From Nostoc sp. T09 (GTDB lineage Bacteria; Cyanobacteriota; Cyanobacteriia; Cyanobacteriales; Nostocaceae), in contig NZ_MTAV01000020.1 of NCBI RefSeq assembly GCF_002154695.1, forward strand, positions 37,586 through 101,585: a stretch of 64,000 nucleotides of DNA, given 5' to 3'. Both the position numbers and the translations under genes were made by a program. Below, piece after piece: positions 9,075 to 17,828 of this stretch. The first letter of the stretch is position 1. Each line of letters opens with the position of its first letter. The notes below the pieces were generated by a model, which did not search any database, was not told the origin of the DNA, and worked only from the letters and a program-made list of their open reading frames with translations.

Positions 9075-11156
9075 TTAGCTATAGTAAGCCAATAAATTAC
9101 TATAGGCTGTCTCAATCTTTTGCAATTGTTCTATTACATCTTCCTGCAAATTTTTTAGCCGCTTTAACTCACTTTCGCGGTTAATCTCACGAGTGGCTTT
9201 TTGCTTTAGCAGATTATCTAATTCAGATTTGCGAGATGTAATATCGTCGTTAATGCGCTTACTCACTTCTCTTTCATAAGAATCGAAACACTCTTTCACT
9301 GCATCATACACAGTTTGCGATTGTTCATGGGCTAACTGTGGTAGGTATTTCACTAACTCTTTCTTAGTAGTTTTTACTAACTCTTTACGTGCTTGATCTG
9401 CTTGTAGAAAACCTACTCCTAAGCCTAGCAATGCAAAACCAATCGGCCCAAGGAAAATACCCGTTACAGCCGTAATTATGCCGCCAATACCAATTACGGT
9501 AAAGTAGTTTAACAAAATATTTTTCCAATCGAATCCTGCGCCAGCTAATGCAACACCAGCTAGGTTTCCTCGCGATAGAGATAACAATCCCATTGCCCAT
9601 TTTGCCCATCCAGGAGAGTTATCATCTTCTGGAGTAGCAGCAGGATTTACTCTTACTTGCTGTCCTGTTAACTTTTCGGTAATTTGATCTGTAACTTGAC
9701 TATAAGATGCGCCATACTGTGCAGCACTCAGAGAAAGTTCTCTAAAAGCTGCATTGATATCTTTTTCAGCAGTTAAAGTCCAAGCAGAGAATTTATCAGT
9801 AATGTATTGCTCAAATGCTTTTTGTAGTGCAGCATTAAATGCTTCTCTTTTTCCATTACTGAGGAAATCCAACAAATTTAACTCTGGCTGATAGCGCAAG
9901 AAATCGGTTTCAAAGGTATTACCTAAGTTTAAAACGTAGCTGCGAAAGGATTCAGAAATCTTTCTGGCTTGGGTATCTCTGGTGTTGATAATTTCTTTTT
10001 GGAATTGATCGCGGATAGTTGTAAGTTTATTAAACTCTGGTTCTACAGAGCCAATCCGTTGTTTCAATTCATTGACATCTTTATCAAGTAATGGTAGACG
10101 TCTTTCTATAGCTTCGCGAGTGTGATTGCACGCTTGTCTAGCTAAGGTTCTGACTTGACGAAGTTCCGCGATCGCACGTTCTCTAGTCAGAAAAGTATTG
10201 AGCGATCCCATAAACTCTGGAAAGCCAGTCCCCTCTAAACCAGCTTGGGGATTTTTCAACCTTTTTCTGAGTGCTTGAATTGATGAAAGTTCAAAAACAC
10301 GCTCATCATAAATATCCCGACCATCTACATGACAATATTCTGCTAAATTCGCTTTGAATACTTGTCTTAACCTGTTTTCTGCTGCATTTAGCTCTTCTAT
10401 ATCATCAGGATCAATCAATGATTCCCGCACCTGATCCCAAGCATTGATTAAAAAGAAAACCGTCAATCCTCGACCTTTAATGTAATTTTCTAAATAGCGA
10501 CGTTCACCCAAGGTACAAGGTTGCGATGCTCTCATCACAAACAAGATAGCATGGCAATTATTTACATAACCTAAAGATAATTCGTTACGCGCTTCTGTAT
10601 CATTTAATCCTGGACTATCGACAATTTCAATTCCCTTTTCTAATAGCATTAAGGGATACTCAACTACTGCATAATCGACATCAGGAAATGCTTGTTTTTT
10701 TTCTTGTTCTAATTTTTTAGCTTCAGCCGGGTCAATAGTATACTTGTATTTGAAGCTTTGAAAATCTAGCTGTTGTGGACTTTTACCATCATTAAAATGA
10801 ATTGTGACTTTTTTCTCTGGCCCGTAGCGTAAAACTGTTAAGACTGCGGTACAGGGATTAACATCACTTGGTAACAAATTCTCTCCAATCAAAGCATTGA
10901 GAAACGTACTTTTACCTCGTTTCATATCGCCTAAAACTAACAGGCGAAATACACCTTGTTTGAGATTTTTACTAGCTACTGTAATATCTTCAATATCTCG
11001 TTCTAAACTCAGCTTTCCTGATGAAGATTCCCCTGCTAATTCTGCTTGATTAATTGTGTCAGCAAGTCTACTCAAACATACTGACATGGACGATCGCACT
11101 TGCGCAACACGTTCTAAATCGTTGATAAATTTGTCAGCCGCAACTTGATTAGTCAT
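9075..11156 (-). CDS. Bacterial dynamin-like protein (BDLP1 ortholog)
   Basis: 693 residues, the same length as Nostoc punctiforme BDLP1 as I recall it and nearly identical in remembered sequence (for example GDMKRGKSTFLNALIGENLL). P-loop Lys82, G3 motif VDSPGLND, then long helices of neck and trunk. The paddle region (about 555-590) is hydrophobic: IGIGGIITAVTGIFLGPIGF and LLGLGVGFLQAD. The Nostoc protein binds GTP, inserts its paddle in lipid and self-assembles around membrane tubes. Here it follows a small coiled-coil membrane protein by 14 bp, so both are probably co-transcribed. No physiological role is proven for the family. Confidence 0.95.
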   Translation of the reverse strand: MTNQVAADKFINDLERVAQVRSSMSVCLSRLADTINQAELAGESSSGKLSLERDIEDITVASKNLKQGVFRLLVLGDMKRGKSTFLNALIGENLLPSDVNPCTAVLTVLRYGPEKKVTIHFNDGKSPQQLDFQSFKYKYTIDPAEAKKLEQEKKQAFPDVDYAVVEYPLMLLEKGIEIVDSPGLNDTEARNELSLGYVNNCHAILFVMRASQPCTLGERRYLENYIKGRGLTVFFLINAWDQVRESLIDPDDIEELNAAENRLRQVFKANLAEYCHVDGRDIYDERVFELSSIQALRKRLKNPQAGLEGTGFPEFMGSLNTFLTRERAIAELRQVRTLARQACNHTREAIERRLPLLDKDVNELKQRIGSVEPEFNKLTTIRDQFQKEIINTRDTQARKISESFRSYVLNLGNTFETDFLRYQPELNLLDFLSNGKREAFNAALQKAFEQYITDKFSAWTLTAEKDINAAFRELSLSAAQYGASYSQVTDQITEKLTGQQVRVNPAATPEDDNSPGWAKWAMGLLSLSRGNLAGVALAGAGFDWKNILLNYFTVIGIGGIITAVTGIFLGPIGFALLGLGVGFLQADQARKELVKTTKKELVKYLPQLAHEQSQTVYDAVKECFDSYEREVSKRINDDITSRKSELDNLLKQKATREINRESELKRLKNLQEDVIEQLQKIETAYSNLLAYYS

Positions 11157-11170
11157 ATTGACACCCTAAA

Positions 11171-11491
11171 CTAAGGTTTATTTTTTGGAGATTCCAGAAA
11201 AAGTTTGTAAGCCATCCAAGCCAGTGCAGCAAAAATCACAATTCCAGCTACGGCTGCGGCTATTCTGACAGCAACCAGCACCGCCACCCCAATCCCGAAA
11301 AGTTGTACACCGAGAATCGCTTTTTTCATCCACGGCTGAGACAACTTTTCTGACTGATGCTTGACAGTTTGATGAAAAGGCGGATTAGGACGATTTATAT
11401 CCGCTTCCATTTCTCGGAGTCGTAATTCCACTTCTCGTTGTCTGAGTTTACGTTCGCGCTGTTCTAAATCTTGATTGCGATCGTTTTCCAT
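11171..11491 (-). CDS. Small coiled-coil single/double-pass membrane protein
   Basis: 106 residues. Residues 1-33 are a highly charged helix (RERKLRQREVELRLREME), likely coiled coil; residues 58-98 are hydrophobic (AILGVQLFGIGVAVLVAV, then AAVAGIVIFAALAWMAYKLF), one long or two short membrane spans; a short basic tail follows. No family recognised. First gene of the BDLP unit, ending 14 bp before the BDLP start, so it may anchor or recruit the GTPase (inference). Confidence 0.7.
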   Translation of the reverse strand: MENDRNQDLEQRERKLRQREVELRLREMEADINRPNPPFHQTVKHQSEKLSQPWMKKAILGVQLFGIGVAVLVAVRIAAAVAGIVIFAALAWMAYKLFLESPKNKP

Positions 11492-11813
11492 TAATGTCCA
11501 CCCTATCTAGGACAATGAAATAGTTTCAGTATTTATAATCTTTATTATGTATTTTATTTTACTAATAAATAATACTCATCAGTATAATCGCTACTTTAAT
11601 GTGAAATGGTAAACAGCAAAATTCGTCAGATAATTTAGATTCCACCAGTTGAGCTTGTTTTTTCGGATTTTTGAAACAATAGCTGAAAGGTTGTGAATTT
11701 ATCTGCCAAATTTTTAATTTAAGGTTTTTCGCAAATATTTAATCTCAGTCTCTAATACCTATCTGTGATATGTAAAATGGTCAGCGTATCTCGCTCAATG
11801 CAGGCGATCGCTC
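11492..11813. other. Divergent promoter gap
   Basis: 322 A+T-rich bases between the BDLP unit (-) and the permease gene (+). No gene, strong palindrome or tandem repeat seen; it presumably holds both promoters. Confidence 0.4.
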
Positions 11814-12710
11814 ATGGCCATGACAAAACGGCAAATGCCGTCATTCTTACGCTTTCCCAAAAATCCGAATCTTTCTCAAAGACTAATGTTGATCGGGTTA
11901 GTCATTACCCTGTTTTTCTTATTCCTGGCGTTCTTCGCACCCGTATTTCAAGCTTGGGGATGGCTGCAAGATCCCAAAGATTTGTTAAGTAACCCGATTC
12001 AAGAGCCACCTTCAGCCAAATATTGGTTTGGCACCAGTCGCTTAGGTCATGATGTCTTCTCTCGCACAATCTTTGGTGCTCAAGCTGCTTTGCAAGTGGT
12101 GATATTAGCAACGGCGCTGAGTATGGTAATTGGTGTGCCTTTGGGTATGGTCAGCGGTTATCTTGGCGGTAGACTGGATAAACTATTGCTGTTTCTCATG
12201 GATAGCATCTACACCCTACCGGGACTATTGCTATCAGTGACGCTAGCATTTGTAGTAGGGCGGGGGATATTAAATGCAGCGATCGCCATTAGCATTGCCT
12301 ACATTCCCCAATATTACCGAGTTGTTCGCAATCACACTGTGAGCGTGAAAACTGAGGTGTTCATTGAAGCTGCTCAAGCAATGGGCGCTTCAACGTGGGT
12401 TGTGCTGTCTCGATATCTATTTTTCAACGTTATTCAAAGCGTACCTGTATTATTTACCCTCAACGCCGCCGATGCGATTTTAGTCTTAGGTGGTTTAGGG
12501 TTTTTGGGTTTGGGATTGCCAGAAGAAGTTCCAGAATGGGGACATGATTTAAAACAAGCACTAGAAGCACTACCCACTGGCATTTGGTGGACTACACTTT
12601 TCCCCGGTTTAGCGATGACACTGATGGTGGTAGGGTTATCACTACTTGGTGAAGGTTTAAATGAATTTGTCAATCCTCGTTTGCGACGACAAAATAGTAT
12701 TCGGAAATAA
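11814..12710 (+). CDS. ABC transporter permease, DppC/OppC type
   Basis: 298-residue inner-membrane permease of the peptide/nickel/opine ABC uptake family. N-terminal span LVITLFFLFLAFFAPVF, then the family linker PPSAKYWFGTSRLGHDVFSR, then five more spans. The cytoplasmic EAA loop reads EAAQAMGASTWVVLSRY, the docking site for the ATPase. No partner permease, ATPase or binding protein is adjacent, so the rest of the transporter must be elsewhere. Start ATG at 11814 or 11820; both are preceded only by an HIP1 site, without a clear ribosome-binding site. Confidence 0.9.
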   Translation: MAMTKRQMPSFLRFPKNPNLSQRLMLIGLVITLFFLFLAFFAPVFQAWGWLQDPKDLLSNPIQEPPSAKYWFGTSRLGHDVFSRTIFGAQAALQVVILATALSMVIGVPLGMVSGYLGGRLDKLLLFLMDSIYTLPGLLLSVTLAFVVGRGILNAAIAISIAYIPQYYRVVRNHTVSVKTEVFIEAAQAMGASTWVVLSRYLFFNVIQSVPVLFTLNAADAILVLGGLGFLGLGLPEEVPEWGHDLKQALEALPTGIWWTTLFPGLAMTLMVVGLSLLGEGLNEFVNPRLRRQNSIRK

Positions 12711-12768
12711 TTCAGTCAACCGTGAACAGTAATTAGTACACAGGCTGATCATTGATTTGGAGATTCAT

Positions 12769-12972
12769 GTGAAAGACAATTTGACTTTAATTGCCGCTGC
12801 CACTGGCGGGTTTATGCTTTCTGTTGCTTTATCTGGCATTTTACGGGGAACACCAGTCACAGCTTGGCAGGGTGAATCGGGTGTGAAGTCGGCGAATGTT
12901 ACAAATTTACAATTTGCAGCCAAAAAAACTGAGAGTTCAGAATTTTTTAGCAACAAGACGCAAAAAAGCTAA
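12769..12972 (+). CDS. Small hypothetical membrane protein
   Basis: 67 residues from GTG. GGAG at 12759-12762 lies six bases before the GTG and supports this start over the in-frame TTG at 12757. One hydrophobic segment (LIAAATGGFMLSVALSGIL) near the N-terminus, then a polar tail; could be a membrane anchor or signal sequence. No family recognised. The gap after it (12973-13112) contains CCCCCTACTTCCTTGTCC-type repeat sequence. Confidence 0.45.
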   Translation: MKDNLTLIAAATGGFMLSVALSGILRGTPVTAWQGESGVKSANVTNLQFAAKKTESSEFFSNKTQKS

Positions 12973-13112
12973 TATGCTTTTTGAAAGTATGGGGGATTGG
13001 GTAAGAGTCAAGAGTCAAGAGTTAGGAATTCTCCCCCTACTTCCTTGTCCCCCTGGTTTTCCTTGTCCCTCTTGTCCCTAGTCCCCAGTGTTCCCTTGTG
13101 AATATCTAAAAA

Positions 13113-14012
13113 GTGGTGGTGAATTCTCAAGTAATTGGTATTGATTTGGGGGGAACAGCGATTAAGCTGGGGCGATTTGATCGAGATGGCAATTGCCTGC
13201 AATCTCTGACAGTAGCAACTCCCCAACCATCCACACCAGAAGCTGTGGTGGCGGTAATGGTGGATGCGATCGCCCAAGTTGATCCAGATAATCAAACTGT
13301 AGCCATTGGTGTCGGCACTCCTGGCCCTGCTGATGCCAAAGGACGCATTGCAAAAATCGCCATCAACCTGGCAGGGTGGCGTGATGTGCCTTTGGCAGAT
13401 TGGTTAGAAGCGAAAACAGGCAAACCAACGATTGTCGGTAATGATGCTAACTGTGCAGGGTTGGGCGAATCTTGGTTAGGTGCCGGTCGCTGCTTTCAAA
13501 ATTTTATTATGCTGACTTTAGGCACTGGCGTTGGCGGTGCAATTATTTTAAATGGCAAACTGTTCATTGGACATCAAGGCGCTGGGGGAGAACTGGGTTT
13601 AATTAGCTTTAACCCTGACGGCCCGGTGTGTAACAGCGGCAATCGCGGCTCTTTAGAACAGTACACCTCAATCACAGCGATTCGTCGGCGCACTGGCAAG
13701 GAACCGCTTGAATTGAGCGCTTTGGCGCAAGCAGCAGATGCCAATGCCTTGAAGTTTTGGCAAGAATATGGTAGCGACTTGGGTATTGGCTTAACAAGTT
13801 TGATTTATGTTTTAACTCCAGAAGCGATCGTGATTGGTGGCGGAGTTAGTGCCAGTTTCCAGTTTTTCTTACCAGCTGTAAAAGCAGAAATTGAGCAACG
13901 AGTTATGCCGACATCGCGTGTTGGTTTACAAATTTTACCCGCAGAACTGGGTAATGCTGCGGGGATGGTGGGTGCAGCAAAGTTGGCATGGCAACACCTT
14001 TTAGGACGTTAG
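13113..14012 (+). CDS. ROK-family sugar kinase (probable glucokinase)
   Basis: 299 residues of the ROK fold, ATP-dependent hexose kinases and related regulators. Phosphate-1 motif IGIDLGGTAIKLG at the N-terminus, catalytic Asp in VGNDANCAGLGE, phosphate-2 motif LGTGVGGAIILNG. There is no N-terminal helix-turn-helix, so an enzyme rather than a NagC-type repressor. The ROK zinc motif CxCGxxGC is altered to CNSGNRGS: two of three Cys are Ser, so zinc binding is probably lost or changed. Start is one of three consecutive GTG codons (13113, 13116, 13119). Confidence 0.88.
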   Translation: MVVNSQVIGIDLGGTAIKLGRFDRDGNCLQSLTVATPQPSTPEAVVAVMVDAIAQVDPDNQTVAIGVGTPGPADAKGRIAKIAINLAGWRDVPLADWLEAKTGKPTIVGNDANCAGLGESWLGAGRCFQNFIMLTLGTGVGGAIILNGKLFIGHQGAGGELGLISFNPDGPVCNSGNRGSLEQYTSITAIRRRTGKEPLELSALAQAADANALKFWQEYGSDLGIGLTSLIYVLTPEAIVIGGGVSASFQFFLPAVKAEIEQRVMPTSRVGLQILPAELGNAAGMVGAAKLAWQHLLGR

Positions 14013-14110
14013 ATGATACTGCCAAAAATCACAGCGACTGATGCATTTGTAGGGTTTCCCTTGAGGACAATCCATCAATTGACCCGTTGCAAAAATCGGA
14101 AATAAAAAGG

Positions 14111-14164
14111 AACCACAGATGAACACAGATGAACACAGATAAATATCAGTGTTATCTGTGGTTT
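14111..14164. repeat. Dispersed ACCACAGATGAACACAGAT foldback repeat
   Basis: AACCACAGAT at 14111-14120 and its perfect complement ATCTGTGGTT at 14154-14163, enclosing repeated GAACACAGAT units. Lies between convergent ROK kinase and Rubisco activase genes and could act as a two-way terminator. Related fragments occur at 8920-8975. Confidence 0.6.
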
Positions 14165-14171
14165 GATATGT

Positions 14172-15446
14172 TTAATTTTTCCCGTTCGGACGCTGAATAA
14201 TCGTTTCTATCACCCGCCGCTTCGCCTTTGGATCAATTCCTACCAAACGTAAGTACTCACCACTATATTCAGCTAGACATGATTCTAAAGCTGAGATTGC
14301 ATCTGAGTGCGCATCGATGTGGGTGTTAAGACAACTTTCCCAAGAACCTGTGCGGAAGCGGCGTTCATTAACGTGTTCAATATTAATTGTGTAACCTTGA
14401 GCCAAAATTTGCCGAATCTGTTCTTGTGTCTCTAGGGTTAAATGCGGACTCGATACTTCCTTCTGAAAACCATTAGTTTTTGGGGCTTGATTTCCACCAT
14501 TCCTTGACGGCTGACTAGTTGGTGTCACATCAGCAGGTGGCGGCGCAGCTTGATAACTTCTACCGCGATTCAGGCGATTGTACTCATCAACTAACTGAGA
14601 ATTTTCCACCCGTTTTTGTTCGCTTACCATCAAGTGACCTGATTCAATCAAATGAGACAGGCTAAAATCTGGCTTTTTAAAGGCTGGCGGTCCTTCTAGG
14701 CTGTTTACCACGCGTAAGGAAACGCGCTCAAATCCTACTTGATGGATAAATTCCCGGATTTGTTGATCATAAATACGCGATCGCAAAGCGCTAAAGAAGT
14801 CAATCGATTGATTGGCAAATGTATCAACTAGCTGTTCAATTTCTCGCCCAGAAAGTCCATCTGGTTCAAAAATTCCCCCAACAATCCCCACTTTATCGTC
14901 GCGGTTCGGTTCCCAGTAGAATTTCTCCATGCGACCATCCCGAATTAATGGTGCATAAAGAGTGGAAAAATCATTTCCTGTGACAATAATCGGCACACGA
15001 TGTAAAGGTGTGGAATCGTAGCTTCCAGGTAACTGCACATCTGTAGGATTATCAGCAATATTCATCAGTGTGGCATTCACTAACTGGGTATTTACAGTAT
15101 ATTGAGTGCCTTCATCAAAGCGTCCTGCACCTGCATCTAAATCATTAATCATGAGCACGCACATTTTACCGCGCACTTTGATTAGTTCCGCTGTTTCACG
15201 ATAGCGCAGACGAATTAAACGCGCTGGATCTCCTGCATCTGGACTTTCCAATTCCCCACCAGAGATGTGAGTCACTTCGACACCCATTTTCTCGAAGACT
15301 AACTCACATTGAAAAGATTTTCCTTCACCTTTTCGTCCATGAATTCCCAAAATCAAGGGTACACGCACCCCAGGAAGATCTAAGAAGTTTTTGGTAATGT
15401 GGACACCGAGTTTATCCAGAAACTGAGGAGCAATGTAGTAACTCAT
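14172..15446 (-). CDS. rca: Rubisco activase with RbcS-like C-terminal domain
   Basis: 424-residue AAA+ ATPase that removes inhibitory sugar phosphates from Rubisco. Walker A GRKGEGKS (Lys43), Walker B region CVLMINDLDAGAGR, sensor region VPIIVTGNDFSTL. After a Pro/Gln-rich linker (about 300-335) the protein ends in a Rubisco small-subunit-like domain (about 336-424): LETQEQIRQILAQGYTINIE and YLRLVGIDPKAKRR. Cyanobacterial activases of this type use that domain to bind Rubisco and enter carboxysomes. Same strand as rbcLXS but separated from rbcS by a hydrolase and a toxin-antitoxin pair, so independently transcribed. Confidence 0.96.
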   Translation of the reverse strand: MSYYIAPQFLDKLGVHITKNFLDLPGVRVPLILGIHGRKGEGKSFQCELVFEKMGVEVTHISGGELESPDAGDPARLIRLRYRETAELIKVRGKMCVLMINDLDAGAGRFDEGTQYTVNTQLVNATLMNIADNPTDVQLPGSYDSTPLHRVPIIVTGNDFSTLYAPLIRDGRMEKFYWEPNRDDKVGIVGGIFEPDGLSGREIEQLVDTFANQSIDFFSALRSRIYDQQIREFIHQVGFERVSLRVVNSLEGPPAFKKPDFSLSHLIESGHLMVSEQKRVENSQLVDEYNRLNRGRSYQAAPPPADVTPTSQPSRNGGNQAPKTNGFQKEVSSPHLTLETQEQIRQILAQGYTINIEHVNERRFRTGSWESCLNTHIDAHSDAISALESCLAEYSGEYLRLVGIDPKAKRRVIETIIQRPNGKN

Positions 15447-15535
15447 AAAATTATTCTTGCCTGGGACTTATTAAATTAATGCTAAGTTTTTTGTGTCTAT
15501 TTTTCATTTATCTTTTGGTAGAAAGGGAATGCTAA

Positions 15536-15925
15536 CTACCACAAACGCTGAATTGGATAGGCATCAAAAATTGTATCAGCGCTAAGTACAGGGATATTTT
15601 CTACTATGGACTGTGCAATTAACAGTCTGTCAAATGGGTCACGGTGATGTAAAGGAAGTGTACTAATTTGAGCAAGATGACTGATTTTAATATCTAGTAA
15701 TGTGAAATCATTGAAGTTGAGTTGCTGTGTGATGAATATTTCAAATTGCTGATTAAAACTAAGCTTTCCTACACTCTGCTTTATTGCTATTTCCCAAAGA
15801 CTAGCTATACTCAGCAAAATTTGATTGTCCTCGTCATTGATTAGCTCTATTACTTGATTACTAAGTCTTGAATTGTCAGTTACATACCAAATAAAAGTAT
15901 GTGTATCAAGCAATAGCACCATCAC
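15536..15925 (-). CDS. PIN-domain toxin, VapC type
   Basis: 129 residues of the PIN ribonuclease fold. First acidic residue in LLDTHTFIWY, then ASLWEIAIKQSVGKL, then HHRDPFDRLLIAQSI with the later acidic residues, and SADTIFDAYPI near the end. This subclass pairs with Phd/YefM antitoxins, and the antitoxin gene overlaps its start by 4 bp (ATGA). The toxin would cleave RNA when the antitoxin is degraded. It sits between the GDSL hydrolase and rca. Confidence 0.9.
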   Translation of the reverse strand: MMVLLLDTHTFIWYVTDNSRLSNQVIELINDEDNQILLSIASLWEIAIKQSVGKLSFNQQFEIFITQQLNFNDFTLLDIKISHLAQISTLPLHHRDPFDRLLIAQSIVENIPVLSADTIFDAYPIQRLW

Positions 15926-16146
15926 ATATAATCCTGAAAATCTTCTAGCGGTTCATCAAAGTCATCAGATATTATAATTAAACCCTTGGCACTACCTGGT
16001 TGACGGCGGCGTTTCACTTGCAATACAGGAGTTAGCTTCACTACAGGTTGATTATCTTTGATAATAATAATTTCTTCCCCACTGAGTGCTGCTTCAATCA
16101 AGTCTGGTAAGTGTTGGGATGCTTCAGCTAAAGTAATTTGCTGCAT
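15922..16146 (-). CDS. Phd/YefM-type antitoxin
   Basis: 74 residues from the ATG at 16146 (MQQITLAEASQHLPDLIEA); AAGGT lies about nine bases upstream. A GTG at 16167 would add seven residues. The N-terminal half is the Phd/YefM DNA-binding fold (LIEAALSGEEIIIIKDNQPV), the C-terminal half is charged and should wrap the toxin. It precedes and overlaps the toxin gene, the usual order, and probably represses its own promoter. Confidence 0.88.
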   Translation of the reverse strand: MQQITLAEASQHLPDLIEAALSGEEIIIIKDNQPVVKLTPVLQVKRRRQPGSAKGLIIISDDFDEPLEDFQDYM

Positions 16147-16194
16147 AATATTAAGACCTTGGGGCACCTTTAAATAAAAAATCAGATGCTACTA

Positions 16195-16845
16195 CTATCC
16201 TAACTTTGGATTATCAATTAAATTATAAGGAAACCAACTTAACCAAGCGTCCCAATTTTCTAAGATTTGGGCAAATTCTGCATAACCTCCTGCATTCGGA
16301 TGAACGCCGTCATTTCCTATAGCTTCATCTCTCCAAATAGTTGATTTTTCTAATATGGAAAAAATGTCTAAATAAGGTACGTTCAATTCATGACAAACTA
16401 ATGCAAACTGTTTAGATAAATCGCTAATTCTTTTCTTTCTCTGGGGGTCTTCTTGTTCTGCATATGGCGCAGGACCAATCATTAAAACAGGATATAACTG
16501 CTTAGCTTCAGTTAAAATTTTGCGAGCATTTCTGATGGAATCTATCAGGTCTACACGAGTTTTACCGTTTTCTACTGTTGTGTCATTTAGCCCAAAAGAA
16601 AATACAACTCTGCCATAAGAATTTTTAGGTAAGCGAACTGATACTTCTTGTAACCAACGCTTTGCTATATCGGTACTCGTATCTCGCCTAACTCCTAAAT
16701 TATAGTAGGTTATGTCATAACCTTTTTTATTAGCATTAATGCATATTCTGCCTGTCCAACCAAGATACTCAGGGTCGCCAGTGCCATTAACAAAGGAGTC
16801 TCCAACAAAACAAATTCTGAGATCTGGTAGCTGTATTGAATTCAT
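16195..16845 (-). CDS. SGNH/GDSL-family hydrolase
   Basis: 216 residues. Block I CFVGDSFVNGTG with nucleophile Ser17, block III FSFGLNDTT, block V GNDGVHPNAGGYAEF with the catalytic Asp/His pair. Members are esterases, lipases or sugar O-acetylesterases; substrate unclear. No signal peptide, so probably cytoplasmic. A terminator after rbcS (16867-16890) separates it from the Rubisco unit. Confidence 0.87.
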   Translation of the reverse strand: MNSIQLPDLRICFVGDSFVNGTGDPEYLGWTGRICINANKKGYDITYYNLGVRRDTSTDIAKRWLQEVSVRLPKNSYGRVVFSFGLNDTTVENGKTRVDLIDSIRNARKILTEAKQLYPVLMIGPAPYAEQEDPQRKKRISDLSKQFALVCHELNVPYLDIFSILEKSTIWRDEAIGNDGVHPNAGGYAEFAQILENWDAWLSWFPYNLIDNPKLG

Positions 16846-16866
16846 AATTCCGATTCATGAAAGAAG

Positions 16867-16890
16867 AGAGGCAGATAATTCTACCTCTCC
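16867..16890 (-). terminator. Terminator of rbcLXS
   Basis: On the minus strand GAGAGGTAGA, loop ATTA, then TCTGCCTCTC (10-bp stem with one G-T pair) followed by TTCTTTC. It begins 56 bp after the rbcS stop and before the hydrolase gene. Confidence 0.7.
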
Positions 16891-16945
16891 TATGGGGGAA
16901 TTAATAAATAACCTAAAGCCCCTAAACTAATTCAGCTTGTCAGCT

Positions 16946-17275
16946 TTAGTATCTGCTGGGTTTGTGAACGATGAAGCTTAGTACTTGGCACTGCTTGATG
17001 TTGTCAAAACCAACAACACGGATATATTGGTTGGAATACTGAGAACGGCAAGCTTGAACTTCGTTCAGTACTTCTTGAGTAGATTTAGCACCAAACAAAG
17101 GTAGCTTCCACAGTGTCCAATATAATTCTGTTGGCTCAGAAGTTTCGTTAAACTCAATTGCTGGGATGTAACCTTGGTTGAGGATGTACTGGATCTGCTT
17201 GGCAATTTGAGCGTCAGAAAGAGGTGGCAAATAGGAAAGGGTTTCGTAACGACGCTCTTTTGGTAAAGTTTGCAT
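16946..17275 (-). CDS. rbcS: Ribulose bisphosphate carboxylase small subunit
   Basis: 109 residues, normal for cyanobacterial RbcS. The N-terminal [18 protein letters not shown] and [11 protein letters not shown] are typical of the small subunit that caps the L8 core. Eight copies join eight RbcL. Last gene of rbcL-rbcX-rbcS, 45 bp after rbcX. Its fold is echoed in the C-terminal domain of the activase at 14172. Confidence 0.98.
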   Translation of the reverse strand: MQTLPKERRYETLSYLPPLSDAQIAKQIQYILNQGYIPAIEFNETSEPTELYWTLWKLPLFGAKSTQEVLNEVQACRSQYSNQYIRVVGFDNIKQCQVLSFIVHKPSRY

Positions 17276-17320
17276 AGCTGTTGATAATGGGTTGCGATTT
17301 TTTAGTACTATGTTGACCGA

Positions 17321-17728
17321 CTAACTGGATAGGTTATCCAAATTTGGGTCTGAGCTTGTTTGCTGTTCTGGTTGCAGACTGGGGTTTGATGTCTCTATTT
17401 GAGTGATTCGCTCTAGATGCTGGCGACGCTGTTCCATATTGGCTTGCTGAATGCCAGTACGAACCATTTCTGGTAAAAACTCTGCAATTTCCTCAGCAAT
17501 GTGTTCTCTAACAGTCATGATCCGCAATGCCAAATCTGGCTTTTCCTTTAACAATTGGGCAATATACGATTCTCCATCCTGAATTTTGTCAGCAGAAAAG
17601 TTATGCAGCCAAATCGCCAATGGAGGATTAGTTTCGCCTACCTGTGCCAGTACCGTCCTTAGTGCCTGATAAGTCAGGTAGCTTTGGAGAGTCTTGGCTG
17701 TGTCTTTCGCAATTTGCTTCAGATTCAT
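17321..17728 (-). CDS. rbcX: Rubisco assembly chaperone RbcX
   Basis: 135 residues, helical. It begins MNLKQIAKDTAKTLQSYLTY with the QALRTVLAQVGETNPP segment of RbcX. Homodimers bind the C-terminal peptide of RbcL after GroEL release and help L8 assembly until RbcS displaces them. Placement between rbcL and rbcS is the classic order in heterocystous cyanobacteria. The C-terminal 30 residues (Gln/Ser/Asn-rich) are probably disordered. Confidence 0.96.
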   Translation of the reverse strand: MNLKQIAKDTAKTLQSYLTYQALRTVLAQVGETNPPLAIWLHNFSADKIQDGESYIAQLLKEKPDLALRIMTVREHIAEEIAEFLPEMVRTGIQQANMEQRRQHLERITQIETSNPSLQPEQQTSSDPNLDNLSS

Positions 17729-17828
17729 GCTTGACCCCAGCCTTGAAAGTATGAGTATGAAGGATAAAGGATGAAATTATTGAAGTAATTTTAACTTCAG
17801 CCTCTATCCATACCACTTTCAACCTTTA

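Noticed and set aside
15536..16146. Reading the toxin-antitoxin pair and Uma2 genes as a phage-defence island
   Set aside because: No restriction, CBASS, retron or other defence genes are nearby, and these families are scattered widely in cyanobacteria.
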